Positions 9,068 to 17,479 are shown, counted from the first letter of the stretch. The stretch: 19,382 bases of DNA from JBFISM01 sp041608535 (GCA_041608535.1 JBFISM010000064.1:1-19382), one strand, 5' to 3'. Numbers and translations are program-made. Notes: generated by a model not told the origin, from the letters alone.

Positions 9068-9280
9068 TCAGGCGTCATCCTCGGGTGAGACCAACCCGGC
9101 AACGATGTCCTCGACCTCCACCCGGGTGTCGTGGATTCGCTGCCGGCACACCTTGATCAGTTCCGCGGCGCGCTTTACCCGATCTGACAGCACGTCCACG
9201 TCGACGTCGTCGGCCTCTATCTCAGCCAGAATCGCTTCGAGCTCGGCCATGGCTTCCGCATATCCGATGGGCTCGCTCAC
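9068..9280 (-). CDS. xseB: Exodeoxyribonuclease VII small subunit
   Basis: A 70-residue, mostly helical acidic protein with the XseB pattern: YAEAMAELEAILAEIE, then VLSDRVKRAAELIKVCRQRI. XseB packs along the coiled-coil arm of XseA in the nuclease that degrades single-stranded DNA in repair. The GTG start overlaps the xseA stop by 4 nt (GTGA), and a strong GGAGGGAGG site lies upstream. The length is typical. The CoxD-like gene starts 51 nt after its stop on the same strand, so read-through from xseAB into the cox maturation genes is possible. Confidence 0.95.
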   Translation of the reverse strand: MSEPIGYAEAMAELEAILAEIEADDVDVDVLSDRVKRAAELIKVCRQRIHDTRVEVEDIVAGLVSPEDDA

Positions 9281-10653
9281 GGTCCTCCCTCCGCCTCGAC
9301 GACCACACTGGGAATGGCGCCACCCCCGACGACGGTGTGCAGCCGGTCGCCCACATCGACCTCTCCAGGTTCCCGCACCGGCGTGCCGCCGGGTCCGTAT
9401 GTGATCGACCAGCCCCGGGCGAACATGACCGCAGGATCGTGGCTCTCCGTCAATGCCGCTGCCACATCGAGCCTATGTGCAGCATGAGCCAACGCCCGAC
9501 GGCCGGCAGCGCCAGTAGCGGTGGACAGGTGATCGACCTGCGACTCGGCGACACCGAGGCCCCGCTTCGCCATCCACATGCTCTGCTCGCCGATCCCGAT
9601 GATCCTCCCATCGGCGGTCACACACCGACGGACGGCTCCGGCACCGATGCGCGACCAGATGCTCTCGAGACGCATCTGGTTGCGACCGAGGTGCACATCG
9701 CCGGCGCTCCGCAGCCGGAACGCCAGGTGCTCGACCACGGCGCCGGAGCGCTCCACGACACGCCGGTGTGCCCGCTGTATTCGGATCGCGGCGGCATCGA
9801 GGCGGCCCACGAAAGCTCGCACTGCAGCCACGATCGCCTGAGCCGAGGCAGTCGGGGTCTTGTGGGCGGCGTGTGCTGCGAGGTCGGCGACCGTCTGGTC
9901 GGTCTCATGACCTATCCCCGTCAAGACCGGCACCGCACACCGGGAGATGGCTCGGGCGACGATCTCGGTGTCGAACGTGGCCAGATCGGTCTGCGCGCCG
10001 CCCCCACGCACCACCGCGACGACATCGAGTCGCACTGCGGCGAGCCGATCGAGGGCGGCGGCCAACGAACCCGGCGCATCGATTCCCTGAACCGCAGCAT
10101 GCGACACCAGCACCCGGAAGCCGTAGCCCGACCGCTGCAGCTCTGTGACGAAATCGGCATGTGCCGCACTTCCCGAGCTGGTGACGAGACCAACCCGCAG
10201 CGGCATCGCGGGCATCGCCAGGTCGCGGTTGCGGAGGAGCGTGCCGTCTGCGGTGAGTTTCTCGATGAGGGCATGCCGCTCTGCGGCGAGCTGGCCCAGG
10301 GTGAAGTCGGTGTCGATCCACGACATCCGCAATTGCACCGTGCTGCGCTGCGGGTAGAGGCTCAGCCGGCCCCGGATGCGCACGTTGATGCCGTCCGTCA
10401 TCCGGATCGCACCCCCGCTGCGCATCAGCACCCGGTTCACCACGAAGCGCTCAGTGGCGAACAAGGTCACGGGCAGCACGGTCTCATTCCCGTCCGTACC
10501 GGGATCGACGAGCGAGAAGTAGACGTGACCCGTGCGAGCACGGCTCAGATCGCGAATCTCGCCCTGCACCCACACCTCATCCACGAAGGTGGCTTGCAGG
10601 GTGGCAGCCACGACGGCGCTCAGCTCGGCGACGGTATAGGTGTGTTGTTCCAC
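9277..10653 (-). CDS. xseA: Exodeoxyribonuclease VII large subunit
   Basis: A 458-residue protein, normal for XseA. An N-terminal OB-fold DNA-binding domain (residues ~5-110, with VWVQGEIRDLSRARTGHVYF) is followed by the catalytic domain with RGGG at 216-219, GIGHETD at 246-252 and HKTPT at 264-268. A long helical region and a C-terminal segment with RGWSITYGPGG follow. Together with XseB it trims single-stranded DNA to oligonucleotides. The start is taken as GTG at 10653, just ahead of the conserved QHTYTVAEL; a much longer open frame upstream has no homology. No clear Shine-Dalgarno is visible. It is divergent from the Rieske gene, sharing a 187-nt intergenic region. Confidence 0.95.
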   Translation of the reverse strand: MEQHTYTVAELSAVVAATLQATFVDEVWVQGEIRDLSRARTGHVYFSLVDPGTDGNETVLPVTLFATERFVVNRVLMRSGGAIRMTDGINVRIRGRLSLYPQRSTVQLRMSWIDTDFTLGQLAAERHALIEKLTADGTLLRNRDLAMPAMPLRVGLVTSSGSAAHADFVTELQRSGYGFRVLVSHAAVQGIDAPGSLAAALDRLAAVRLDVVAVVRGGGAQTDLATFDTEIVARAISRCAVPVLTGIGHETDQTVADLAAHAAHKTPTASAQAIVAAVRAFVGRLDAAAIRIQRAHRRVVERSGAVVEHLAFRLRSAGDVHLGRNQMRLESIWSRIGAGAVRRCVTADGRIIGIGEQSMWMAKRGLGVAESQVDHLSTATGAAGRRALAHAAHRLDVAAALTESHDPAVMFARGWSITYGPGGTPVREPGEVDVGDRLHTVVGGGAIPSVVVEAEGGP

Positions 10654-10756
10654 GGATGCGACGCTAGCGGGGGCCAGTGACGAGAAGCGGCCGCCGCAGC
10701 GGCGAAACGCCCAATCGACAGCTCGTCGGCCCCAGCTATCGGACCAACGGTGTATT

Positions 10757-10775
10757 GGGTCGGGACCTTCGACCC
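10757..10775. promoter_or_regulatory. Inverted repeat between xseA and the Rieske gene
   Basis: GGGTCG (10757-10762) and CGACCC (10770-10775) form an inverted repeat with a 7-nt centre, and two more TCGAC half-sites follow at about 10804-10809 and 10824-10828. The cluster lies 65-85 nt before the start of the Rieske-Mo enzyme operon and could be its operator. Short GC-rich repeats like this arise easily by chance in such DNA, so support is weak. I could not fix a -10/-35 pair here. Confidence 0.25.
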
Positions 10776-10840
10776 CTGTCGGTTCCGGGCGCCTTTCGTA
10801 CGGTCGACCCAACCACCCGTCCGTCGACCAAGGGGCCTTC

Positions 10841-11545
10841 ATGACGTCCGACGACACGACTTCCGGCGCGCCGTCCCCGGATGACCGTGCTCGCGAGTTC
10901 GCTGCAGCTGTACGAGCTGCCGAGCGGCAAGCCGAGCAAGCCAAGAGCGAAGTCCGCCAGCTGGAGACGGCGATGAGCCGGCGGGACTTCCTCGGTTTCG
11001 TGCTCGGGGCCACGGGGGGCGCCGTGCTCGGGGGTCTCGTCGGTTGGGGCATCGGCGCCAGCACCGGCGATGGAGACGTGGCCATGGTGGCCGAGCCCAC
11101 GACCGGCGGCGCCGGCGACGTCTTGGTGTTCTACCCCAGAGTGCGCGTCGCAAGTGTTTCCGAGCTCGAGGTGGGACAACCGGTGTCGTTCGAGTATCCG
11201 CTCGTTGGGCAAACCGCAGCGCTCGTCAAGCTTGGCAAACCTGCCCAGTTCGGGCTCGGGGCGGACCAGGACATCGTTGCGTTCTCCACGAAGTGCACCC
11301 ATATGGGCTGGCCGCTCGACGGCACCTTCGATCCGCAGACGTGTGTCTTCGGACCATGCCCTGGACACTTCTCCACCTTCGACGCCGCCGTCGGCGGACA
11401 GGTGGTGCTGGGACAGGCCACCCAGCGGCTGCCTCAGTTGATGCTCGCCCTGGAGGACGATGCGGTCTATGCCGAGGGTGTTGTGGGGCTTGTCTACGGC
11501 TATCGCAGCAACCTGCTGGATGGCGAACCGGTGGAGGTTTCCTGA
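10841..11545 (+). CDS. Rieske [2Fe-2S] subunit of an arsenite-oxidase-family enzyme (AioB-like)
   Basis: A 234-residue protein. Residues 46-70 are a Tat signal with SRRDFLG followed by a hydrophobic stretch, so the complex should be exported folded. Before it lies an unusually long, charged helical segment (residues ~14-45) with coiled-coil character. The Rieske domain has CTHMG at 152-156 and CPGH at 173-176, giving the two Cys and two His cluster ligands. The extra Cys pair that forms a disulfide in many Rieske proteins is replaced by Trp157 and Gly175. AioB-type subunits accept electrons from the large subunit. The ATG at 10841 is preceded by AAGGGG. The stop overlaps the start of the large-subunit gene by 1 nt, and the small-then-large order is that of aioBA. 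Relatives such as IdrB of iodate reductase are an alternative. Confidence 0.85.
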   Translation: MTSDDTTSGAPSPDDRAREFAAAVRAAERQAEQAKSEVRQLETAMSRRDFLGFVLGATGGAVLGGLVGWGIGASTGDGDVAMVAEPTTGGAGDVLVFYPRVRVASVSELEVGQPVSFEYPLVGQTAALVKLGKPAQFGLGADQDIVAFSTKCTHMGWPLDGTFDPQTCVFGPCPGHFSTFDAAVGGQVVLGQATQRLPQLMLALEDDAVYAEGVVGLVYGYRSNLLDGEPVEVS

Positions 11546-14052
11546 TGAGTAGCGATGTTCGCCAATCCGTCCCCATTCCACCCGTCGATGCGGAGATCGT
11601 GCACACGGCTTGCGAGTTCTGCCCGGTGGCATGCCGCTACCGGGTCATCCGCTGGCCGGTGAGCACCGAGGGAGGGCCCCGCGCCGATGAGAACGCGCTC
11701 GGGGTGGATCTCCCTGCCGGGATCGGCCTCGGGGTGACGCCCAACATGCACAACGTCGTCACCTACAACGGCGAGCTGGTCAACGTCATCGTGCAACCGG
11801 ATCCCGAGGTGGATGTCGCCAACATCGCCGGAGAGCACAGCATTCGCGGTGGCGTTCTCGCCCGCAAGCTGTACAACCCCGGCACAGCGACCGCCGACCG
11901 CTTCACCACGCCGCTGTTGCGGGTACGCGACCAGCTGGTGCCGATCTCGTGGGATGCCGCGATCGAGATCTTCGCCCGTGTGTCCGAGCACGTGCTCGAG
12001 ACCCACGACGAGCTCGCCTGGGGAGTGAAGGTCTATTCGTACCAGTTCTTCGAGAACACGTATGCGATCAGCAAGCTGGCTCGGGGCATGATCGGCACCC
12101 CGAACTGGGCACCTCATCACGCTCCTGCAGAGGGCGACGACACGCCCGGGCTGTCCGACTGTGGGATCGACGCATTCAACTCGGCGTACATCGACGACAG
12201 CGAAGCGGACGTGCTGCTGCTGGTCGGGACCGATCCGTACGAGACGAAGACAGTCCGCTACACACAGTGGATGCGGTCGACTCCTACCGTCGAGATCAAT
12301 CCACGCAGAGGGTTCACCGCCAAGATGGCCGAGAAGAACGGCGGGCTCCATCTCCAGCTCCTGCCCGGTACCGACACCGCCCTACTCAACGCCATCGCTC
12401 GTGAGGTGATCGCCAACGGCTGGGAGGACGCCGAGTTCATCGCCGATCACACGGCTACGCGTGGCGAGCTCGACGGGGAATCGGGCTGGCGGCGACTGAA
12501 GTTCGGTCTGTCCTTCGAGGAGTATCGCGACTACCTGTTCGGTAGCGAGAACTTCACTCCGGAGGGTGCCGAAGCGATCACCGGAGTGCCTGCAGACAAG
12601 ATCCGGGCCGCGGCGGAGATGATCGCCGCCCCCAATGAGGACGGGTCCCGCAAGAAGACGAGCATAAGGTTCGAGAAGGGGCTCTACTGGTCGCACAACT
12701 ACGAGAACACTGCCGCCATCGGAAGCCTCGGTGTGTTGCTCGGCGCCGTCGGCCGACCGGGCCGAACCACGTCGCGCATGGGCGGCCACCAACGTGGCGG
12801 GCTCAGCGGTGGCGGTTACCCCATCGACAAGTCGCCCCACGAGTACGAGGGCAACAAGATCGAGATGGATACTGACCGGTGGTTCGTGGAGGGGAACACC
12901 CGTTTCATGTGGGTCATCGGCACCAACTGGGTGGGAGCGATGGCGGCGACCGAACGTCTCCGCGAAAGGCTCGACGAGCTCACGCGGCGCACCGGTCCCG
13001 AGGTGCGCACGACCAACACCCAGCGCGCCATCCAAGCACTCAAAGCGAGGGTGGATGCCGAGGGCACGGTGGTGGTGCACCAAGAGCTGTATCCAAACGC
13101 AACGACCGAGTACGCCGACCTCGTCCTCCCCGCCGCCGGCTGGGGTGAGGAGACCACGGCCCGCATGAGCGCCGAGCGCCGGCTGTACCTCTACGAGAAG
13201 GTCGCCGATCCCCCCGGCGAGGCGATGCCCGACTGGCGGATCGCCGCCGCCATCGCCCAGCGCATGGGTTTCGAGGGATTCGACTGGCCCGACACCAACG
13301 CGATCTTCGAAGAAGGAGGCCCGGCGTCGGGCGGCCGCAAGGCCTACAACGAGCTGGTGGTCCTGGCTCAGGAGCAAGGCATCCGTGCCCACGACCTCTT
13401 GAAGAGCTTCTCGACCATGACGGCAGCAGCGGGCGACTACAGCGAAGCCGCCGGCATTCAATGTCCCATCCGCCGCGAAGGTGACACGATCAAAGGCACC
13501 GTGCGCCTGCACGGGGATCTCGCCTTCAGGTCCGACTCCGGCAAAGCGAACTTCACGCTCCCCGATTGGGATGCCGTCGCCGAGCGTCTCAGGGTGCTCG
13601 GACCGTCGGCAAACGAGTTCTATGTGCTCAACGGGCGAGTCAACGCGCTGTGGAACAACCTCGGAGATCAGCTCCGCATGTCCTACAACGTCGACCGCTG
13701 GCCGGCGAACTTCATCGAGATCTCGCCGGACGACGCCGCTGCCGCCGGTATCGAGTCGGGTGACTGGGTGCGGGTGTGGAGCGATCGGGTGATCGATCAG
13801 CTCGGGAATCAGATGAGCGCCGAGGTGACCGCAGTGGCGTATGTCACCGATGCCGTTCCCAACGGGGTGCTGTACTCGTTCTTCAACTATCCGGGTCAGC
13901 CGATGAACAACCTGGTTCCGGCGGACACCTCGCTGCAGCCGCTCAATCTCCGCTACAACTTCAAGCTGGGACGGGGTCGCCTCGAGTACATCGGTCCATC
14001 CGAGTTCAAGAGCAGCTTCCTGATGAGCTTCGCACCGAGGAACCTCGTGTAG
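11545..14052 (+). CDS. Molybdopterin oxidoreductase large subunit, AioA family
   Basis: An 835-residue protein, the size of AioA. Near the N-terminus CEFCPVAC gives the C-x2-C-x3-C ligand set of a [3Fe-4S] cluster (Cys23, 26, 30), with Ser99 (GEHSIRGG) where many relatives have a fourth Cys, as in arsenite oxidase. The RMGGH motif at 411-415 supplies the Arg and His that bind arsenite in AioA. His191 also matches, but the position of the binding Glu is Asp199. Family phrases recur later: GERR-like SAERRLYLYEK, DPPGEAMPDW and FEGFDW. It has no signal peptide and would ride out with its Tat-borne Rieske partner. GGAGG precedes the ATG. No aioXRS sensor genes, cytochrome or arsenic-resistance genes are adjacent. 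The family is firm; arsenite as substrate is only one possibility, and iodate-reductase-like or unknown functions remain open. Confidence 0.85.
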   Translation: MSSDVRQSVPIPPVDAEIVHTACEFCPVACRYRVIRWPVSTEGGPRADENALGVDLPAGIGLGVTPNMHNVVTYNGELVNVIVQPDPEVDVANIAGEHSIRGGVLARKLYNPGTATADRFTTPLLRVRDQLVPISWDAAIEIFARVSEHVLETHDELAWGVKVYSYQFFENTYAISKLARGMIGTPNWAPHHAPAEGDDTPGLSDCGIDAFNSAYIDDSEADVLLLVGTDPYETKTVRYTQWMRSTPTVEINPRRGFTAKMAEKNGGLHLQLLPGTDTALLNAIAREVIANGWEDAEFIADHTATRGELDGESGWRRLKFGLSFEEYRDYLFGSENFTPEGAEAITGVPADKIRAAAEMIAAPNEDGSRKKTSIRFEKGLYWSHNYENTAAIGSLGVLLGAVGRPGRTTSRMGGHQRGGLSGGGYPIDKSPHEYEGNKIEMDTDRWFVEGNTRFMWVIGTNWVGAMAATERLRERLDELTRRTGPEVRTTNTQRAIQALKARVDAEGTVVVHQELYPNATTEYADLVLPAAGWGEETTARMSAERRLYLYEKVADPPGEAMPDWRIAAAIAQRMGFEGFDWPDTNAIFEEGGPASGGRKAYNELVVLAQEQGIRAHDLLKSFSTMTAAAGDYSEAAGIQCPIRREGDTIKGTVRLHGDLAFRSDSGKANFTLPDWDAVAERLRVLGPSANEFYVLNGRVNALWNNLGDQLRMSYNVDRWPANFIEISPDDAAAAGIESGDWVRVWSDRVIDQLGNQMSAEVTAVAYVTDAVPNGVLYSFFNYPGQPMNNLVPADTSLQPLNLRYNFKLGRGRLEYIGPSEFKSSFLMSFAPRNLV

Positions 14053-14106
14053 CGCAAGACGCCCGGAGTGGCGGGTTCACCCTGCGGCGCGCATCGCCCG
14101 GGTGGG

Positions 14107-15327
14107 TCATCGCGAGATTCGCTCGAGCATCTCGAGCACGCGATCGACCTCGTCCGGGGTGGTGTAGTGGACGAAGCCGATGCGCACCAGACCCCCGGAA
14201 TCGAGCACGCCGAGGTGGCGCATCACCTCGAGCGCGTAGTAGTGACCGTCCCAGACGAAGATCCCCGCCTCACCCAGCCTGCGCGCCGCCTCTCGCGGAG
14301 CGACGCCTGCGATGTCGACCGCAAACGTCGGAGTGCGCTGGGAGACATCGGTCGTGCCATAGACCCGAACGCCCTCGATTCGGGCGACGCCGTCCAAGAA
14401 GCGCTGCGAGAGCACGGCCTCGTGGGCTGTGGCCAGCCGCATCGCATCGATGAGCCGCGTGCGACGATCGTCTCCTTCGCCGAGCCCGGCGAGGTAGTCG
14501 ATCGCCGCAGTCACCCCGGCGAGGCTCTCGAAGCTCTGCGTCCCCGACTCCCACTTCCCCGGGGGTTCCGACGGCGCCGGTCGGATCTTCACCGCATCGA
14601 TCCCGGCGAGCAGCTCTTCACGGCCGTACATGACACCGGTGTGCGGTCCAAAGAACTTGTATGCGGAGGCGGCGATGAAGTCACAGCCGATGCTGCGCAC
14701 GTCGATGGAACCATGCGGGGCGAAATGCACGGCATCGACGAAGAGGAGCGCTCCGACCTCGTGCGCCACCCGGGCGACCGCCGCAACGTCGACGATCGAA
14801 CCGATGGCATTGGATGCATGGGTGACACACACCAAGCGGGTGCGGTCGGTGATGGCCTCACCGACGGCGCGAGGATCGAGCAGTCCCGTTTCCCGGTCGA
14901 AGTCGACCAGCTTCACGGTCGCCTCGGCTGCCTGCGCCGCCTGCATCCACGACGAGACGTTGGCGTCGTGATCCAGCTTGGTGCACACGATCTCGTCCCC
15001 GGCTCCCCAGGTGCGAGACAGCGCGCGGCCGAGGGCAAGCGTGAGCGAGGTCATGTTCTGTCCGAACACGATCTCGTTCGGACTGGCTGCGCCGAAGAGA
15101 TCGACGGCGGCGCGGCGCGCTTCGCGAACGATGCCGGCGGCATCGCGACTCGCCGCAAACGGCCCACCGATGTTGGAGACTCCATCGCGTAGCGCCCGGC
15201 TCATGGCCACGATCACCGTCTCCGGCACCTGGGTCCCGCCGGGCCCGTCGGCGTAGACCACAGGGCGTCCGTCGAGCCGGCGCTGCAGCGCCGGAAACTG
15301 CCGCCGAATCGCATCAACGTCGAGCAT
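14107..15327 (-). CDS. Class V aminotransferase-fold PLP protein, cysteine-desulfurase-like
   Basis: A 406-residue PLP enzyme. The N-terminus has DGPGGTQVPE (27-36) and SNIGGPFAASR (51-61), characteristic of the cysteine desulfurase-like family known from Vibrio cholerae VC1184 (TIGR01976). The PLP-binding Lys224 sits in SAYKFFGPHTG, with Asp198 and His201 in VDAVHFAPHG before it. The C-terminal domain has GIFVWDGHYYALEVM and GFVHYTTPDEVDRV. No Cys occurs after residue 215, so the flexible-loop cysteine that carries persulfide in IscS/SufS is lacking. The real reaction is therefore unknown; a lyase or aminotransferase-like activity on an amino-acid derivative is possible. The ATG at 15327 fits family starts, and the ribosome site is weak. 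It converges on the Aio-like operon and follows the TOPRIM gene by 42 nt. Confidence 0.85.
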   Translation of the reverse strand: MLDVDAIRRQFPALQRRLDGRPVVYADGPGGTQVPETVIVAMSRALRDGVSNIGGPFAASRDAAGIVREARRAAVDLFGAASPNEIVFGQNMTSLTLALGRALSRTWGAGDEIVCTKLDHDANVSSWMQAAQAAEATVKLVDFDRETGLLDPRAVGEAITDRTRLVCVTHASNAIGSIVDVAAVARVAHEVGALLFVDAVHFAPHGSIDVRSIGCDFIAASAYKFFGPHTGVMYGREELLAGIDAVKIRPAPSEPPGKWESGTQSFESLAGVTAAIDYLAGLGEGDDRRTRLIDAMRLATAHEAVLSQRFLDGVARIEGVRVYGTTDVSQRTPTFAVDIAGVAPREAARRLGEAGIFVWDGHYYALEVMRHLGVLDSGGLVRIGFVHYTTPDEVDRVLEMLERISR

Positions 15328-15369
15328 CGCTGCGACGGTAGCCGCCCCGACTCGTCGCCGGACTCGAGG

Positions 15370-15930
15370 TCAGACGTCAGCCAGGGCTCCCGCAATCGGG
15401 AGAGGCACCCGCTCGAGCGGCACCGTCGCAACAAGCAGCTTGGCGTAGCGGAGCTTGCGGCGTGCTCCGGCGCCCAGGAATCGGCGCATCTGTGCCGCAG
15501 CCGGCTCGCCCCGCCACGCCGGTTGCTTCTGCAGTGTCTCGAAGGAGCCGAGGTCACCCTGGGAGGAGAACAGCTCCAGCACCCGATCGGGACCAACTGC
15601 CCGGACCAGCTCGTCCTCGAGATCATCCACGCAGACATGGAACCCGAGGTGCGCCATCTCCCCACGAGACGCCGGCTCCCCGAGCCCAGCCGACACGAGA
15701 GCTCGGCGAAACACCTCTTCCTCTGCCGCATCGCACAAACCGGCCAGCCGCAATCCGTCGCCCTGCGAGCCAAACCGACGGAGATACCCCGCAACCGCCT
15801 GGGCTCCACCCATCGGCAGGATCACCACCCCCTCGGCGGCGAGGTCTCTGCCGGTGCGCTGCGCCAAGGTCTCCACCGCGATCTGATCGCTCACGCCTTC
15901 GACGAGCAGGATCGAGTTCGCCGTGCCCAC
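15370..15930 (-). CDS. OLD-family TOPRIM domain protein
   Basis: 186 residues from the GTG at 15930. The TOPRIM core is clear: ILLVEGVSDQIAVETLA with catalytic-type Glu11, ILPMGGAQAV, then LAGLCDAAEEEVFRRAL with Asp66. The second Asp of the usual DxD is replaced (DAAE). FHVCVDDLEDELVRAVG and the C-terminal ARRKLRYAKLLV complete the pattern of small stand-alone TOPRIM proteins common in Actinobacteria, often labelled ATP-dependent endonuclease although the ATPase part is absent. Nuclease or nucleotidyl-transfer activity is unproven. Thirty-two plausible coding residues precede the GTG in frame, including DERDRLADYLLAGY, and AGGAG lies 7 nt before an ATC codon at 16026-16024. The true start may therefore be upstream, giving 218 residues like relatives I recall. 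It is divergent from the mannose-1-phosphate guanylyltransferase gene. Confidence 0.82.
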   Translation of the reverse strand: MGTANSILLVEGVSDQIAVETLAQRTGRDLAAEGVVILPMGGAQAVAGYLRRFGSQGDGLRLAGLCDAAEEEVFRRALVSAGLGEPASRGEMAHLGFHVCVDDLEDELVRAVGPDRVLELFSSQGDLGSFETLQKQPAWRGEPAAAQMRRFLGAGARRKLRYAKLLVATVPLERVPLPIAGALADV

Positions 15931-16129
15931 CTTGGCCAGCGCCCGGGAGGTCGCTTCGGTCGCCGCCTCCGGGCCACTGACGTAGCCGGCGAGGAGATAA
16001 TCGGCCAGTCGGTCTCGCTCGTCGATGTGATTGCTCCTGGAGTCGCTTCGCCCGGGAGGGCACGCTACTCCGGCACGGGACGGCGGAACACCGCCGACCG
16101 GACCGATCTCGATGATCTAACTTGGGTCC

Positions 16130-17479
16130 ATGGACAGGCCCCGCGTCGTGCCCGTGGTGTTGTCCGGAGGATCCGGCACCCGTTTGTGGCCGGCATCTCG
16201 GCCCGACACCCCCAAACAGCTCCTCGCCCTGGTCGACGAGCGCACGATGCTGCATGCAACGCTCGATCGGGTCGTCGGGCTCGACGACCACGGTCCCCCG
16301 ATCGTCGTCTGCAGCGAGCGGCAAGAGAGCATCGTCCGCAGCGAGCTCGAGAGGGCCGGGGGTGGGGACGGTCTGGTCATCGTCGAGCCGGTCGCCCGCA
16401 ACACGGCGCCCGCCGCAGCCGTGGCCGCACTCGCCGCCCAACAACAGCAAGGCGATCCAATCCTGCTCGTGATGCCGGCCGACCATGTCATCAAGGACGT
16501 CGCAGCATTCCACCGCAGCGTGCAGACGGCGATAGTAGCCGCACAGACCGGCAGGCTCGTTGCGTTCGGGATCGTGCCCGACCATGCGGCCACCGGCTAT
16601 GGCTACGTCGAATTGGGCGCAGAGGCGAGGACGCCACGAGGTAGCTTCGAACTCGCTCGGTTCGTCGAGAAGCCCTCCCGGCAGCAGGCCGAGAAGCTGC
16701 TCGCCAGCGGGGGGTACCTGTGGAACAGCGGGATGTTCGTCTTCAAGGCCTCGGTGTACTTGTCGGAGCTGGAGCGGTGCGACGGGGCGATGGCGCTGGC
16801 GTGCCGGGAGGCCGTGGCCGGCGCCACGACCGATGCCGCCACAGGTGCGTTGCGCCTCGCCGCCGCGGCGTTTGCCGCATCCCCGGCCGACTCCATCGAC
16901 TACGCAGTCATGGAAAAGACGAATTCGGGCGCCGTTGTTCCCCTCGATGCGGGCTGGAGCGACGTCGGTTCCTGGGCATCGCTCCACGACGTCGCCGACA
17001 AGGACGAGGCAGGCAATGCGGTCTTCGGCGACGTGGTCCACACCGGCGTTGCCGGGAGCTACCTGCGCAGTGAGGGACCGCTGCTCACGGTCGTCGGTTT
17101 GTCCAACGTCGTGGCGGTGTCCACACCGGATGCAGTGCTCGTTGCCCACATGGACCGCACCCAAGACGTCCGCACCATCGTCGCCAAGCTGAACGAGCGC
17201 GGCCGCAGCGAGTCGGAGCGGGCCAAGCGCTCCCCGGCCGCCTGGGGCACTACCGAGCGCCTCACCTCGAGTGGCGAACGCATCGTCGACGAACTCACCA
17301 TCCGACCGGGACATGCTGCAACAGTCTCGGGAGACGCCGTCGTGGTCCTCTCCGGCTCCGTGAAGTGCGACGGCCGAACGGCTGCTGCCGGCGCCGTGTG
17401 GGAGTGTGGTGACGAGGACATCGAGCTGGAGAACGAGGCAGAGGTCGCAGCCACCGTGCTCGTCGTCTACGAGGCGTGA
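16130..17479 (+). CDS. manC: Mannose-1-phosphate guanylyltransferase
   Basis: A 449-residue protein that makes GDP-mannose from mannose-1-phosphate and GTP for glycans and glycolipids. The nucleotidyltransferase signature LSGGSGTRLWPASR is at 11-24, with Lys29 of PKQ. EPVARNTAPA (86-95), MPADHVI (115-121), FVEKP (178-182) and WNSGMFVF (198-205) follow in the standard order. The C-terminal ~90 residues resemble the cupin of bifunctional GMP/PMI enzymes, but the usual Gln-His...Arg-x-Glu-His metal-site motif is missing (TIRPGHAATVSGDAVVVLSG stands there), so phosphomannose isomerase activity is unlikely. The ATG at 16130 begins the family match; the ribosome site is weak. The gene starts a probable operon with the next two, 4 nt and then a short overlap apart. 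Confidence 0.93.
   Translation: MDRPRVVPVVLSGGSGTRLWPASRPDTPKQLLALVDERTMLHATLDRVVGLDDHGPPIVVCSERQESIVRSELERAGGGDGLVIVEPVARNTAPAAAVAALAAQQQQGDPILLVMPADHVIKDVAAFHRSVQTAIVAAQTGRLVAFGIVPDHAATGYGYVELGAEARTPRGSFELARFVEKPSRQQAEKLLASGGYLWNSGMFVFKASVYLSELERCDGAMALACREAVAGATTDAATGALRLAAAAFAASPADSIDYAVMEKTNSGAVVPLDAGWSDVGSWASLHDVADKDEAGNAVFGDVVHTGVAGSYLRSEGPLLTVVGLSNVVAVSTPDAVLVAHMDRTQDVRTIVAKLNERGRSESERAKRSPAAWGTTERLTSSGERIVDELTIRPGHAATVSGDAVVVLSGSVKCDGRTAAAGAVWECGDEDIELENEAEVAATVLVVYEA

Noticed and set aside
10654..10840. A defined sigma-70-type promoter for the Rieske operon
   Set aside because: TCGACA at 10715-10720 resembles a -35 box, but the hexamer 17 nt later (ATCGGA) is not a credible -10.
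14053..14106. A bidirectional terminator between the Aio-like operon and the convergent PLP gene
   Set aside because: The 54-nt gap is GC-rich but I could find no convincing stem followed by a T-run.
14107..15327. The class V PLP protein as sulfur donor for the XdhC and CoxD maturation of CO dehydrogenase
   Set aside because: Attractive by analogy with NifS-type partners of XdhC, but no cysteine exists after residue 215, so the persulfide-carrying loop Cys is absent, and the gene is 9 kb away from the cox maturation genes.
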